In this document: one piece after another, positions 43,581 to 54,514 of the stretch
How the letters are laid out: each line of letters opens with the position of its first letter
How positions within the stretch are numbered: the first letter of the stretch is position 1
Source of the DNA: Elephas maximus indicus
Lineage: Eukaryota; Chordata; Mammalia; Proboscidea; Elephantidae
DNA length: 64,000 nt
Assembly (NCBI RefSeq): GCF_024166365.1
Contig: NC_064830.1
Location: forward strand, 87,414,721 to 87,478,720
Direction of reading: 5' to 3'
Notes under the pieces: model-generated
Database searches by the model: none
What the model saw: only the letters and a program-made list of their open reading frames with translations
Told to the model about the DNA's origin: nothing
Translations under genes and position numbers: made by a program

Positions 43581-44994
43581 ACATGAGACACGAGCAGCCA
43601 CCTCGTCTTCATTCTCACAGAGGAGCTCTGTGGAACAGAGACAAATCAAACTGAACTTCCCATAGTTTTGCTAAAATGGAATTTGCCAAAGACGTCCTGA
43701 AAAATGGATTTAATTAGGCCCGTTAATAGGGGAGTTGTTGGTGGCTAAGATTTAAAGCCGAGGCTGCGAAAGATATTGATAATTTTACCATTTTAAATTA
43801 TATAGGAGGTTATTTCTCACTCCTGCTTTAATTATAAGAATGCATCTCGATGAAACCTCAGCTTTGGAAGGAAATAAAAGCTAAAGGTAGGGGCAAGGTC
43901 TGATTATTTCCCTGAAATGGAGCACCAGAGCTATCACAGCAGAAGCCAAACCTGCTCACCCCAGGTGTGCCCAACACGGGGGAGAAAAGTTTAGTGGCAC
44001 CGCACAGCCGGACCTCATTACAGTAACAATTGTCCCTACAACTTGATGTGGCTTTTAATTGCATCCAGGCTTGCAATTGAATCCAGGAGACAGGAAGGTG
44101 CAGCAGTTTCTAATAATGGGATGAAATTCTGCACAGATTTTTCAGAGCTCCTTGGATTTCTTGCATTCCATTCTCCAATGAGCCAAATTTAGAGATTCGA
44201 GTTCTAATTGGTTCCATAATCAGATCCTACAAGGGGCACACCCTTATTCTTTAACTCGCTGCTCTTGGAAATACTCAGTTGCCTCCAGATTATGGCTCCA
44301 AGTAAGAGAAGCTGTTTGGGGTTCTAGCTTCCTTCAGATACATGGAGTCTTGAATATCCATTGTGGGAGGCAGCCTCTTCTCTGAGGACCCAAGAAATGA
44401 GTATTGAACAGAACAGGGCTTCATCACCCATTGAGCAAATATTTGTAAGTACTGAATGTCCCTACTCCGACAGGCATCATTCTAGAAAGAGCTGGGACTA
44501 AGGTGAGGCAAGTGAGGCACTCGCCTCGGATGCAAAAACTCAATAATCAGGATAAGTAATATTTTGGTACAATATTTTTTAAAAACCAGAATACCAAAAA
44601 AAAAAAACAAAACCACGATCAACAAAATATTGAAATTTTAACCAAAGATGCTTGAAAAACTCACCTCACTCCTCTCTCCCCCTTCTCGGCCCTGGTTCCC
44701 TGGGGAGCTGATCAAACTTCACCCTCCCACAAATTCTAAGGAGGGGGGTGGAAGGAGAGACAAACAATGAACAGGATAACTGAGTAAAATACATAGATAT
44801 GGTGAAGAGTTGTTATGGAGAGAAATAAAGCAGGGAAGGGAGCAACTTCACCATAAACTTCTCAAAACCTCCTCCCCAGCCCAGACTTTCTACTACTTTC
44901 TATGGACTCTGGGGTAGGTCCCAGGGACAGGTCCCAACCCCACCACCCACTTGCACTGTCTTTATCCTCCCATCCTATAAATATCTGAAGAATG
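43581..44994. other. Unique sequence with candidate conserved noncoding core (43670-44270)
   Basis: The core has no repeat signature and is dense in TAAT-type sites (GGATTTAATTAGGCCCGTTA, TTTAATTGCATCC, CTTTAATTATAAG) and CCAATGAGCC/TCTAATTGGTT words. 44480-44640 is A-rich and may be an old retrocopy (GCACTCGCCTCGGATGCAAA). Confidence 0.4.
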
Positions 44995-45200
44995 TAAAGA
45001 AAAGTTCAGAATAACAATAACAGTGCCTGCGAGCCATCACTATGTATGGAGCACTGTGTAAACTCATTTTGTCCATCTCCTTGGTTAATTTCCATTGCAA
45101 TCCAGTGCAAGGGTTTTCCTTCCACGTGGAAAGCTGAGACTTGAAGACCAACAGCTTGCCTGTGGTCTTGTGACAGGAGAGAGAGTCTTTGAGGTTCTTT
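44995..45200 (-). repeat. MIR SINE
   Basis: CTATGTATGGAGCACTGTGTA, CCAGTGCAAGGGTTTTCCTTC, GAAAGCTGAGACTTGAAGACC; moderately decayed antisense MIR. Confidence 0.6.
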
Positions 45201-45224
45201 AGTCTCAACTTCTCAACCATACCG

Positions 45225-45335
45225 CTCTTTGGGTCACACTGAAGCCAGGCTCTGCTCCTCAGAGACCCTGAGCAAATCTTTGATCTTTCTGAGCCTTGTT
45301 TTCCTCATCTGCAAATTGGGGAGAATAACGTGGCT
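45225..45335 (+). repeat. MIR fragment
   Basis: CTGAGCAAATCTTTGATCTTT and GTTTTCCTCATCTGCAAATTG. Confidence 0.7.
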
Positions 45336-45469
45336 CCCCCCAGGGCCATCTGAAACAACAGGTCTGGTATGCAGCCAGGAAGGTGAGTGTTCCTCCCCCC
45401 TCCCGCACCCCCATCCCCTGCCTGGGCTGCAGAACCAATCTCCAAGGCGACAGGGCAGAATCACCGGGT

Positions 45470-46010
45470 GAAGTTCAAAGGCAGCCCATTTCCTATTTTC
45501 TGACAGCCTATTTCATGGATCACAGAGGCCCAAGTACAGCTGCTTATTCAATGGAGGCAAGAATGCATTCATTTTCATTCCTTAATATCCAGTGTGACCT
45601 ATTCCCTGTCGATCTCTGCTTTCCACTGTGGCAGCCCTTCCTGTGGACTTTGCATTTGGCCAGCGAGAGAAAATGTGCAGTAATGACAGACTCTCCTGCC
45701 CAAAGAATGCTGGGAGCCGAGTCACCACCGTGCCAGTAATAAGTCCAAATGAAGGATATTATGTCACCTCGTTTGAATTAAGCAGATGAACTATCGTCCT
45801 TCACCGTTAAAAATGAACTGATCTGCTGGACAGCGGCCAAGTGCTCCACAGAGCGCCCCAAAAAAGGTGGTCGGCTGCAGCGGGGTTTTATATCCTCATT
45901 TTCTGCTGATAATTTCTCGTCTCTGCAAATGTGCAGTAATAAAATGATGAAAGGCAGTGCACTTTTCAGTGGTGGCATCCTTCCACACGAGCCCACTGTG
46001 GTAACTCAGG
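45470..46010. other. Unique sequence, candidate conserved noncoding block
   Basis: Repeat-free. Carries two TGTGCAGTAAT words (45674 and 45930), GAATTAAGCAGATG, GCTGATAATTTCTCG, and CpGs in non-CpG-island context. No open frame with protein character. A distal regulatory element is possible but unproven. Confidence 0.35.
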
Positions 46011-46750
46011 GCCTGCATTGCTCACTGTGGGTGACAGGGGGCACCTGTCCTAACCAAGAAGCTGAGGGAGCCGCAGAGCAGAGGGCGCCAGGACCGGCTG
46101 GGGGCTGGGGATACCAACTGCCTCCAGCAGTGTTTTCTCCTCTGGGAGTTCGGGGTGCTCGAACGGACAGCGTTGGTTCCCTTTACAGAGGAGGAAACCG
46201 AGGCTGCCGAATCGTGAACACTGGTCGCACCAGGAGGCGAAAACCCAGGTGAGAAGTTCCCTGGGGCCCTCCAGGTCCCCCTTGGACCCTGCTCCCACTC
46301 TCATCTCCTAGTGAGCAGCTACAGTTCCTACAGCTTTCCACCTCTGCCCTTCCATGAGACAAGCGGCCTCGCCCTCAGCTCTGCCACAGACTTGCTGGGT
46401 AGCCCCAGCAAAGCTCTTTCCCTCTCTGAGAGTCTCTCTCCCCACCCGTAAACCTGGAACTCACCATAGTAAGACCTGGTTTGAATCTCAGATCTACGAT
46501 TCACAAGACAAGTAGTTTTCAGAAATTTCTTTCCACTCAATGAGGCTCAGTTTCCTCATCTGTAATGTGGGGCTTGATAAGAACGGGCCATCCTTCAAAG
46601 ATCCTCTGCCCCAACACCCTATCCCCACCACCAGAATCCCATCCAGCATGTATTTACCATCCTTCTAACTTTAGAACCCTGCACTTGGAAAGACATAACT
46701 CACTTTCTCATTTGATCCACTCAAAAAGAAAAAAAGAAGAAAGAACAAAT
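46011..46750. other. Unique sequence with two MIR remnants
   Basis: Antisense MIR at about 46180-46250 (TTTACAGAGGAGGAAACCGAG) and sense MIR at about 46345-46565 (ACTTGCTGGGTAGCCCCAGC, AGTTTCCTCATCTGTAATGTG). The rest is unassigned. Confidence 0.55.
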
Positions 46751-46752
46751 CT

Positions 46753-47130
46753 GCTGTTAGTTGTTGTGGAATCAGCTTCGATTCATGAAGCCCCATGTGC
46801 AACAGAATGAAATGTTGTCTGGTCCTGTATCATTTTCACAATCTTTGGTATACTCGAATCCATTGTTGCAGCTACTGTGCATTCTGAGCGCCTTCCAACC
46901 AAGGAGACTCATCTTCCAGCACTCTAATAAACAATGTTCTATTCTGATTGATATGGTTTTCATCGGGTGATTTTCGGAAGTATACTGCCAGGCCTTTCTT
47001 CCTAGTCTTAGTGTGGAAGCTCCGCTGACACCTATCTACCAGGGGTGACCCTGTGGGTACATGATACCGGTGGCATCATAGCAACATGCAAAGTCATCAC
47101 AGTACAACAAACTGGCAAGCTTGCCTTACA
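46753..47130 (-). mobile_element. Non-autonomous RTE-derived element (copy A)
   Basis: Minus-strand order: RTE leader (47130 to about 46880, including the complement of GGCCTTTCTTCCTAGTCTTAG and the GATACCGG unit) joined directly to the RTE 3' end (46878-46753, complement of GTTGTTGTGGAATCAGCTTC). The whole ORF is missing. The joint lies at the same place as in copy B (53321-53707). Confidence 0.82.
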
Positions 47131-47394
47131 CTGACAAAAAAACCTACTGATCTTTTCTTTTGTCAGCCATAGTTCTAATTGATTTGCGTCTATTCATTCA
47201 ACAAAACTTTACATGTAGTTCAAGCTAATTTTCACTTGTGTAGAGTATTCCACTGATAGATGTCAAAACTTATCTATCTGGTCTATTGATACACATTTAG
47301 GGCTGTGTCTCCTTCACATGAAGCACTCACAACATGCCAGAGCCTTTTCTAGTCACTGGAGATGCCACAGTAGCAAAACACATACTCCCTGACC

Positions 47395-47520
47395 TCAAGT
47401 ATATTAATAGCTAACATTTACTAGCTCCATTTTACAGAGAAGGAGACTGAGGCTGAAGGAGTTTGGATAATTTGCCCAGGGGGAACTACACATATAAGCA
47501 CATTTGAATCTCACAACTAT
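47395..47520 (-). repeat. MIR fragment
   Basis: TAATAGCTAACATTTACTAGC, CCATTTTACAGAGAAGGAGAC. Confidence 0.7.
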
Positions 47521-48449
47521 AATGCCGAACATAAAAGCAAGTTGTAGACGGATAGTGAACAAAGCCCTTTATATCGAGATAAACAGCATACAAAGAGTCC
47601 CACGTTGGTTTAGGGATACATCTTTTCACACTTCATTCAAGTGTGAAGTGGAGCATCGGAGTGACAGGCATCAGATTTGGGACTGCGACGGGAGACTCAT
47701 CACGGGGCTTTGAGTCTATCGGTGATGTTTTATTTCTTGAACTGAATGATGAGTACATGCATGTTCACTTTTTTTTTTTTTTTTTTTGGTAAGCCTTAAA
47801 TAAAAAAGGGGGGGAGGGGAGAGAATCCTGTATCCACCCCAAAGAAGAACTGCCTTTCTTCCTAGACAGAGGGCCCCTCCAGGCCATGACTGAGCTGGTT
47901 CTCTCTGCCTGGCTCCCTGGAGGAGAGTTCCCAGAGAGGCCAGATGCACCCTAGAGTCTACCTTGTTCTCGTTCCAGTGCCATGTGGGTCTGCGTAGGAA
48001 GGTGCCCACTGCTCTTGGCTCACAGAAATGGCATTCATCACCCCCATGACAAGCCCTGCCTTGCTGCCCAGTCCTGGAGTTAGAGGCAGGGCAGTCATAG
48101 CTGTCTGAGGCCAGGCAAGCTGCCAAATCTTTCTGCTCCTTGTACATCCTGTAAAATGGGAAAGCCGTTAATAGGCACCACATAAAACTCTTACAAGGAG
48201 TAAGGGAGAGAACACACGCCAGTGTTTGGCACAGTGCAAACCCTCCAGAAATGGTCACTATAGGCTCCAGCTACGCTGCAGGGAGAAACCCCCGGGTGGG
48301 GAGTCAGGTACCCTGAGTTCCACCAGTTCCAGCTATGTGCTAACCCAGCATGCACTGCGCTCCGCCTTCTTAGTGGAGCACTTGCCACACTGCACAGTGT
48401 AGCACACAGTAGGTACTCAAGGAATCTCCAAAATGAATGAGTTAGTGTC
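47521..48449. other. Unique sequence
   Basis: Contains a perfect 9-bp inverted repeat (47625-47633 and 47639-47647, loop CATTC), a T-run at 47769-47788 and a G-rich patch. Its 180-codon minus-strand open frame begins in the T/G-rich run and shows no family resemblance. Confidence 0.45.
48445..48449. repeat. TSD GTGTC, left (MaLR provirus)
   Basis: Identical to 51287-51291. Confidence 0.85.
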
Positions 48450-48866
48450 TGTCTTAGTTATCCAGTGCTGCTATAACAGAAATACCACAAGCGAATGGCT
48501 TTAACAAACAGAAATTTATTCACTCACAGTCTAGGAGGCTAGAAGTCCAAACTCAGGTGCCGGCTCTAGGGGCTTTTTCTCCCTGCTAACTCTGGAGGAA
48601 GGTCCTTGCCTCTTCAGCTTCTGTTTCCTGGTTCCTTGGAGATCTCCACGTGTCTTGCCATCTGTCTTACCCTACCTCCGCTTCCTAACTTTCATGTTTA
48701 ATCTCTTTTATATCTCGAAAGAGACTGGCTCAAAATATACCCTACACTAATACTGCCTCATTAATTTAACAAAGACAACTCATTCCCAAATGGGATTATA
48801 AACCACAGGGACAGAGACTACAATTTACAACACATATTTTGGGGGGACATAATTCAATCCAGAACA
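48450..48866 (-). mobile_element. MaLR provirus 3' LTR
   Basis: TGTCTTAGTTATCCAGTGCT to AATTCAATCCAGAACA. The LTR TATA box lies on the minus strand near 48705 (complement of TCTTTTATATCTCG). Confidence 0.9.
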
Positions 48867-49712
48867 TTCCACCCTTTGGCCCTCAAAAATTCATGTCCTT
48901 GCCACATGCAAAGCACACTCACTCCATCACATCATCCTAAAAGTCTTAAATCAACTCAAAATCCAAAATTTCATCTTTTGAATCTTCTAAATCAAACATG
49001 GGTGAGACTTTAGGTGTATTCCATCCTGGGGCAAAATCCCTCTTCATCTGTGAACCTGTGAAATTTAGAACACAAATTATCTGCTTCCAAAGTACAATGG
49101 TAGAACAGGCACGATGTAGACATTTCCATTACAAATGGGAGAAATTGAAGGGAAACAAGAGATAACACGTACCAATCAAGTCTAGAACCCAGCAGAACAA
49201 TTTATACTAGCTCCCAAGGCTTGAAAATAATCCTCTCTTCTCTGATACCATCTGGACAATGGCCATGCCCTCCAAACTCTGGGTGTTGGCCATGCCCTCT
49301 GGATTCTGGGTAGAGGCCCCTCAGCCCTAGGCTTCAGCTCCACATTCTAGGCCCTCTGGGATGGCAACTCTGCTCTCTCAGCTTTAGGTAGCCCCATTCT
49401 CCAAGTTCATCTGAGTGGTGACTGCAACCCCCCAGCCCCAGCCAGCCCCATTCTTCTGCCCCTTGGATATGGCAGCCCTGCTCACTCAGCTTTGGGTGGT
49501 GGCCCTATCTTCCTCACACACCTTCTTAGCGGCCCCACACTCCAGAACCAAGTTGGCAATCCAGGAAACTGTGGCCCTACCCTTTGAAACTGAGAAGGCT
49601 CTGCTTCCTGTGCTCCTTCCAACAGTTCTGCTGATCTCTGAGCTGGCCCAGGGATGGTCTTTTTCTTTTCTTGGAGGACAGCAGATATTGCTCCTTTGGC
49701 CTGTTTCCTGCC

Positions 49713-50237
49713 TGTCATGGATTTGTATTGTGTCCCCCAAAAATATGTGTGTCAATTTGACTAGGCCATGATTCCCAGTATTGTGTGATTGTCCACCACT
49801 CTGTCATCTGATGTGACTTTCCTGTGTGTTGTAAATCCTACTTCTATGATGCTAATGAGGTAGGATAGGCGGAAGTTATGTTAATGAGGCAAGACTTAAT
49901 CTACAAGATTGGACTGTGCCTTGAGCCAATCTCTTTTGAGATATAAAAGAGAGAAGCCAGCAGAGAGACAGGGGACCTCAAACCACCAAGAAAGCAGTGT
50001 CAGGAGCAGAGCACATCCTTTGGAACTGAGATTCCTGTGCAGAGAAACTCCTAGTCCAGGAGAAGATTGATGAGAAGGACCTTCCTCCAGAGCCGACAGA
50101 GAGAGAAAGCCTTCCCCTGGAGCTGACGCCCTGAATTTGGACTTCTAGCCTAGTGTACTGTGAGGAAATACATTTCTGTTTGTTAAAGCCATCCACTTGT
50201 GGTATTTTTGTTATAGCAGCACTGGATATCTAAGACA
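49713..50237 (+). mobile_element. MaLR-type solo LTR nested in the provirus
   Basis: Sense LTR of 525 bp: TGTCATGGATTTGTATTGTG, TATA region GAGATATAAAAGAGAG near 49937, an ACATTTCTG variant of the poly-A signal (AATACATTT near 50167), end ATATCTAAGACA. Flanks are identical CTGCC (49708-49712 and 50238-50242). Same subfamily as the host LTRs, opposite orientation. Confidence 0.95.
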
Positions 50238-50242
50238 CTGCC

Positions 50243-50985
50243 TACAGAATTCCAAGAGGCAGACAGTGTTCTTTCCTTTCATTCTAAGTCTAAGCTGAGG
50301 GGTTTTCTGCTGTGGTAGTTGGTTAGATTCATCAGTCACAAGCTTAATCTCTTTAATAAAAAATTGTGTAGGCACATCTTTGGTGAACATTCTGGGACAC
50401 ATGGCCTTAGTTTGTAAACCAGAATTTTCCAAATCTTTAAGTTCTGTTTTCATTTTGGACAGTTCATTTTTAAGTCCATCTCTCTCCTCTCACATTTTAC
50501 TATAAGCTACAAAGAGAAACCACACAGCACATTTAAGATCTCAGAAATCTCATCAGCCAGATATCCAAGTTCATCATTTACAAGTTCTACCTTCCATCTA
50601 ACATTTGAACATAATTCAGTCAAGTTCTTTGTCACTGCAGAAAAAGCATCACCCTTCCTCCACTGTCCAATCACATCTTCATCATTTTCTCTTAAAGCCT
50701 CACTGGAAGCACATTTAATGTCCACGTTTCTAGCAACATTTTATTGCTGACACCGTATGTATTCTCTAAATATAGAGACTTTCTCTACAGCTCTCCTCAC
50801 CTCCTTCTAAGCCCTCACCAAAATTGCCTTTGACATCCATAATTCTATCAACAGTTTCTTCAAGGCAATTTAGGCTTTTACTATCATACACCTTAAAGTA
50901 TTCCAGCCTGTGCCCATTACCCAATTCCAGAATGACTTCCACAATTCAGGTATCTGTTAGAACAGCACCCCACTCTTCTGGTACC
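50243..50985 (-). pseudogene. MaLR gag-like remnant
   Basis: The internal region next to the 5' LTR keeps two minus-strand open stretches (50725-50507 and 50453-50211), Glu/Lys/Leu-rich and helix-prone, in the position of the MaLR gag-like frame. Stops and frame changes separate them, and the later part lies beyond the inserted LTR. No protease or polymerase region is present, as normal for MaLRs. Confidence 0.6.
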
Positions 50986-50991
50986 AAGTTC

Positions 50992-51286
50992 TGTCTCAGT
51001 TATCTAGTGCTGCTACCACAGAAATACAAGTAGATGGCTTTAACAAACAGAAATTTATTTTCCCACAGTTTAGGATGCTAGGAGTGCCAACTGAGGGTGC
51101 CAGCTCTGTGGAAGGCTTTCTCTATCAGCTCTGAGGTACGAGGTACTGTGACTCAAGATATACCCTATGCTAATCATTCCTCATTAACATAACAAAGACG
51201 ACCATTCCCAAATGGGTTTATAACCACAGCATAGAGGTTAGGACTTATAACACATATTTGGGGCAGACATAATTCAATCCATAACA
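50992..51286 (-). mobile_element. MaLR provirus 5' LTR, internally deleted
   Basis: TGTCTCAGTTATCTAGTGCT to AATTCAATCCATAACA; about 120-200 bp of the middle, including the TATA area, are missing relative to other copies. Confidence 0.88.
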
Positions 51287-51291
51287 GTGTC
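51287..51291. repeat. TSD GTGTC, right (MaLR provirus)
   Basis: Identical to 48445-48449. Confidence 0.85.
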
Positions 51292-52771
51292 CTTGCCGAG
51301 ACTGGGGTCTGATGGTGGGGGCCCCTGGAACTCAAAAAAGGCATCCAGGGGAGGATGGCAGGGGAGGCTCTCCCACAGGTGTGCCTGTGTGGAAACCTGT
51401 CAGTGGGTGATGCTGAGAGCAACAGGGTTTCATGGTTCAAACACAGTTTTTCATATTCTGCTTTAAAGCAGAAAGTTCGAGTGCGGGTCAGGCAGTGGTC
51501 CCCACCAGGGGCAGACTGCATCCTGGGTGCTTCTATTCAACCCTCACAGCATCCCACAGGGGGAATGCCCTTATCAGTGGCGTTACTCCATTTCCCATGT
51601 TGAGAGCCAAGGTTCAGAGAGGTCAAGTTGGTGTGTTACCCGGGTGGTGGGAACAGGATTTAAATGAGAAACACCTTCCACCACTTTTCCCAGAACACAG
51701 GGCACCAGTGGACTGTGATCTCCGGAGGGTTGCTCCATTTGAACCCTGAGGATCTGCATGCCTGGAGGAAGCCAGGAAGCAGCACCTAAGTAGGCATTCT
51801 GGCCTCTACATAGCACAGACAACTGGTCAGGGACAAGATAAGAGCACCACCCTCAGGTGGCTTTTCAGGTAGGAGGCAGAATGAAAAGGCTGGGGCAAAA
51901 GAACAGGAGCCCACCTGAGATGCCTTCCCTAGCACTCCCAGAGCAACCTTGAGAGATATTATGAAGGGGGTGCTAAGCTGGTTGCTCATGTGGCATCATC
52001 GCTTATATACCCACAGGCTACTGATCCCGGGCTTACAGGTGCTATAGAGGAAGGGACTCTGATTACAGCATGGTCTCTGCCATTTATTCCACTCTAGTCC
52101 TCAGGCCCATTACGTGATGTGCCTGGGGCAGCTGGGATGGGAAGGGGGTTGGGAGGGGTCATAAGTCCAGTAGGCCGACTACTAAGCTCCAGCACTGGGG
52201 CATCAGTGTGTTTTATACTTGAGAGAGTCCGGAGCCCTAGCCTGCCTGCCAGGTGCCTGACCCCTACCTCTTTCCTGCCAGTCCCTTAAAGGGCTACAGC
52301 TTGTCCCTGAGGGAACACAACAGTTGGGTCCCACCACACCCCTTACTCTGAGCATCACCACTAAGCCACCCTGTCTGTCTCCTCCTACCCTAGAGGGGAA
52401 ACACAGGGCTGGGGACAGCTGTTAGACACTCCTCCCGCAGCCCAGAAGGATCAGAATTTCCCAAGCAAAAGAGATTACCTCTTGGTACAGCAAAGAGAGA
52501 CTCTAAATGGTCCCAGGCAATGGGACAGGAATTCATAATAAGATGACAGTGATAATTAGCACTGATGGCTGTCAAGGGGCTGAGCAGCTCTCTCTCCAGA
52601 GTACATTTCTTCTCTACCCCATCCTGAGCAAACAGAGCAAGCCAGCCCCCTCCAGACCTGTGAGAGTCTGGCTAAGTACCAGGGTCTAATGCTAAGGCAA
52701 GAGTTGCATTGAATCTTTATGTTTCTTGATCTTTTGGGGATCACAGGCACCTTTGAGAATTCTGTAAAAGC
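51292..52771. other. Mostly unique sequence
   Basis: A decayed antisense MIR is likely at 51520-51640 (ACCCTCACAGCATCCCAC, AAGGTTCAGAGAGGTCAAG). No gene seen; the overlapping frames at 51174-51822 lie on both strands and lack motifs. Confidence 0.45.
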
Positions 52772-52806
52772 TATGATTCCTCCATTAGGGGGACAAAGTA
52801 TAGATA

Positions 52807-52967
52807 GGGAGCCCTGGTGGCACAGTGGTTAAGTGTTCAGCTACTAACCAAAGGTTGGCAGCTCAAATCCACCAGCCACTCCTTGGAAACCCTATGGGGC
52901 AGTCCTAGTCTGTCCTATAAGGTCGTTGAGTCAGGACTGACAGGACAGCAACAGATAATGTAACAAG
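52807..52967 (+). repeat. AfroSINE with unusually long flanking duplication
   Basis: Sense: GGGAGCCCTGGTGGCACAGT to CTGACAGGACAGCAACAG. Flanks 52772-52806 and 52968-53002 are about 35 bp each and clearly similar (TATGATTCCTCCATT then G-run then AAGTATA(G/T)ATA). Confidence 0.92.
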
Positions 52968-53132
52968 TATGATTCCTCCATTGGCGGGGGGAAGTATATA
53001 TACAGCTCATTGCAATACAATTCCAATGAATTCTCAAAGTCCTGAAACCCCATCCACAAGCCCTTTAAGGGTCAAAAAATTCTTTCATTTATTCAATAAA
53101 CATCTATTAAGTGTCTACTAATAAGCGCCATG

Positions 53133-53288
53133 GAAACCCTGGCAGCGTAGTGTTTAAGTGCTCCGGCTGCTAACCAAAGGGTCAGCAGTTCAAATCCACC
53201 AGGTGCTCCTTGGAAACTCTACGGGACAGTCTACTCTGTCCTATAGGGTCGCTATGAGTTGGAATCGACTCGATGGCAATGGGTTTAG
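53133..53288 (+). repeat. AfroSINE with TSD
   Basis: AAACCCTGGCAGCGTAGTG to GAATCGACTCGATGGCAATG, flanked by TAAGCGCCATG (53122-53132) and TAAGTGTCATG (53289-53299). Confidence 0.94.
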
Positions 53289-53320
53289 TAAGTGTCATGC
53301 TGCGTGTTTTTATCTACAGT

Positions 53321-53707
53321 TGTCAGTTGCCACTGAGTTGGCTCCAACGCATGACAACCCTATGCACAACGTAACAAAACGCTGCCCAGTCCTGTGCCGT
53401 CTTCCTGATTGTTAGCATATTTGAGTTCATTGTTCTGGTCATTGTGCAGTGCCTTCTAACTCAGGGGGCTCATCTTCCAACACTATATCAGACAGTAGTC
53501 TATTGTGATCCATAGGGTTTTCGTTAGCTAATTTTTGGAAATAGATTGCCAGGCCTTGCTTCCTAGTCTGTCTTAATCTGGAAGCTCCACTGAAACTTGT
53601 CTACCATGGGTGATCCTGCTGGTATTTGAAACACCAGTAGTCTAGCTTCTAGCATTACAGCAATACACATGCCACACAGTACAACAGATTGACAGATGGT
53701 GGGGGTC
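53321..53707 (-). mobile_element. Non-autonomous RTE-derived element (copy B), with exact TSD
   Basis: 387 bp bounded by identical ATCTACAGT (53312-53320 and 53708-53716). Minus strand: RTE leader (CTGTCAATCTGTTGTACTGTG near 53690, GGTATT unit, CTTCCAGATTAAGACAGACTA) joined at about 53440 to the RTE 3' end (complement of TTGTCAGTTGCCACTGAGTTG). No coding sequence. TSD and the deletion shared with copy A show it moved as this short form. Confidence 0.88.
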
Positions 53708-53716
53708 ATCTACAGT

Positions 53717-53800
53717 AGTACTTCTCAATCAGAGTCGCACATCAGACTCACCTAAAAAAAAGACACACATATGCTGATAATATAGCTCTTAAAGTTTATG
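53717..53800. mobile_element. MER5A-like fragment
   Basis: AGTACTTCTCAATCAGAGTCG, CACATCAGACTCACCT: left half only. Confidence 0.6.
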
Positions 53801-53814
53801 TTCTACCTCAGAGT

Positions 53815-54485
53815 ATGGTGAGTACTGTCTCGGGTCTTAAAAGCTGATGAGCAGCCATCTAAAACACAACTACTAGACTTTATTCATCTAGAAAAAAGGA
53901 GAAAGAAGAAAACTCAAGAATCAGAGAAGGAACTGGACTACAGGACTGTCTACATAAACCACTGCCTCCTGCACCTTGAGACCAGATGAACAAGATGGTG
54001 CCCAGCTACCCGTACTGAACATTTTGACAGGAACACATTGGATGAATCCTGATAACCAGGAAGAAAAATGTGAAACACGACTTCAAATTCTTAAAGAACC
54101 CAAACTTACTGGACCTATTGAGGCCAGAGGAGTTCCCAAGACTATGGCCATGAGTTGCTCTTCAGACCATGAATTGAAATGATCCCTGAAGTCACCTTTA
54201 AATAAGTAACAGGTTAGTCCAAAGAGTAAAGATTGTCACCCTTGAGCATTAGGTTTTTAAAAAATACAAATATCTATATAGAATCAAAGGGCCAATATAA
54301 AAGTTGGGGGGCGGCAGGGAGATTAAGTATATGCAAGTGAAACAACTAGAGCAGAGATAACGACATTGTTGACACAGTGTGAAGGATGTAACAATGTCAC
54401 TGATCATTATGTCTAGAAACTGTGGAATGGGAACGGGTTTTGCTGTGTATATTTTCACCAAAAGTAAAATAAAATTTAAAAACAC
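53815..54485 (+). mobile_element. Old L1 3'UTR with tail
   Basis: GGGTCTTAAAAGCTGATGAGC, GAGCAGCCATCTAAAACACA, GAGACCAGATGAACAAGATGG, and end CTGTGTATATTTTCACCAAAA, AAAATAAAATTT. Sense version of the older subtype seen antisense at 4.4 and 34.9 kb. Confidence 0.85.
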
Positions 54486-54514
54486 ATATATGCTTGAAGT
54501 CTCTCCTCTTCGCC

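Larger units (their letters stand above)
48450..51286 (-). mobile_element. MaLR provirus, near complete, antisense
   Basis: Minus-strand order: 5' LTR (51286-50992, internally shortened), a primer-binding-like start (ACTTGGTACCAGAAGAGTGG), internal region, a purine tract (GGGCCAAAGGGTGGAA), 3' LTR (48866-48450). MaLRs are non-autonomous ERVL relatives mobilised by ERVL proteins and encode only a gag-like remnant. Internal landmarks CCACCCTTTGGCCCTCAAAA and CACCCCACTCTTCTGGTACCA match this group. A 5-bp TSD (GTGTC) defines both ends. The internal region is split by an opposite-strand LTR at 49713-50237. Confidence 0.93.

Noticed and set aside
47716-48258. 180-codon minus-strand open frame
   Set aside because: The Lys/Lys run comes from a poly-T/poly-G patch, and no protein family character is visible elsewhere.
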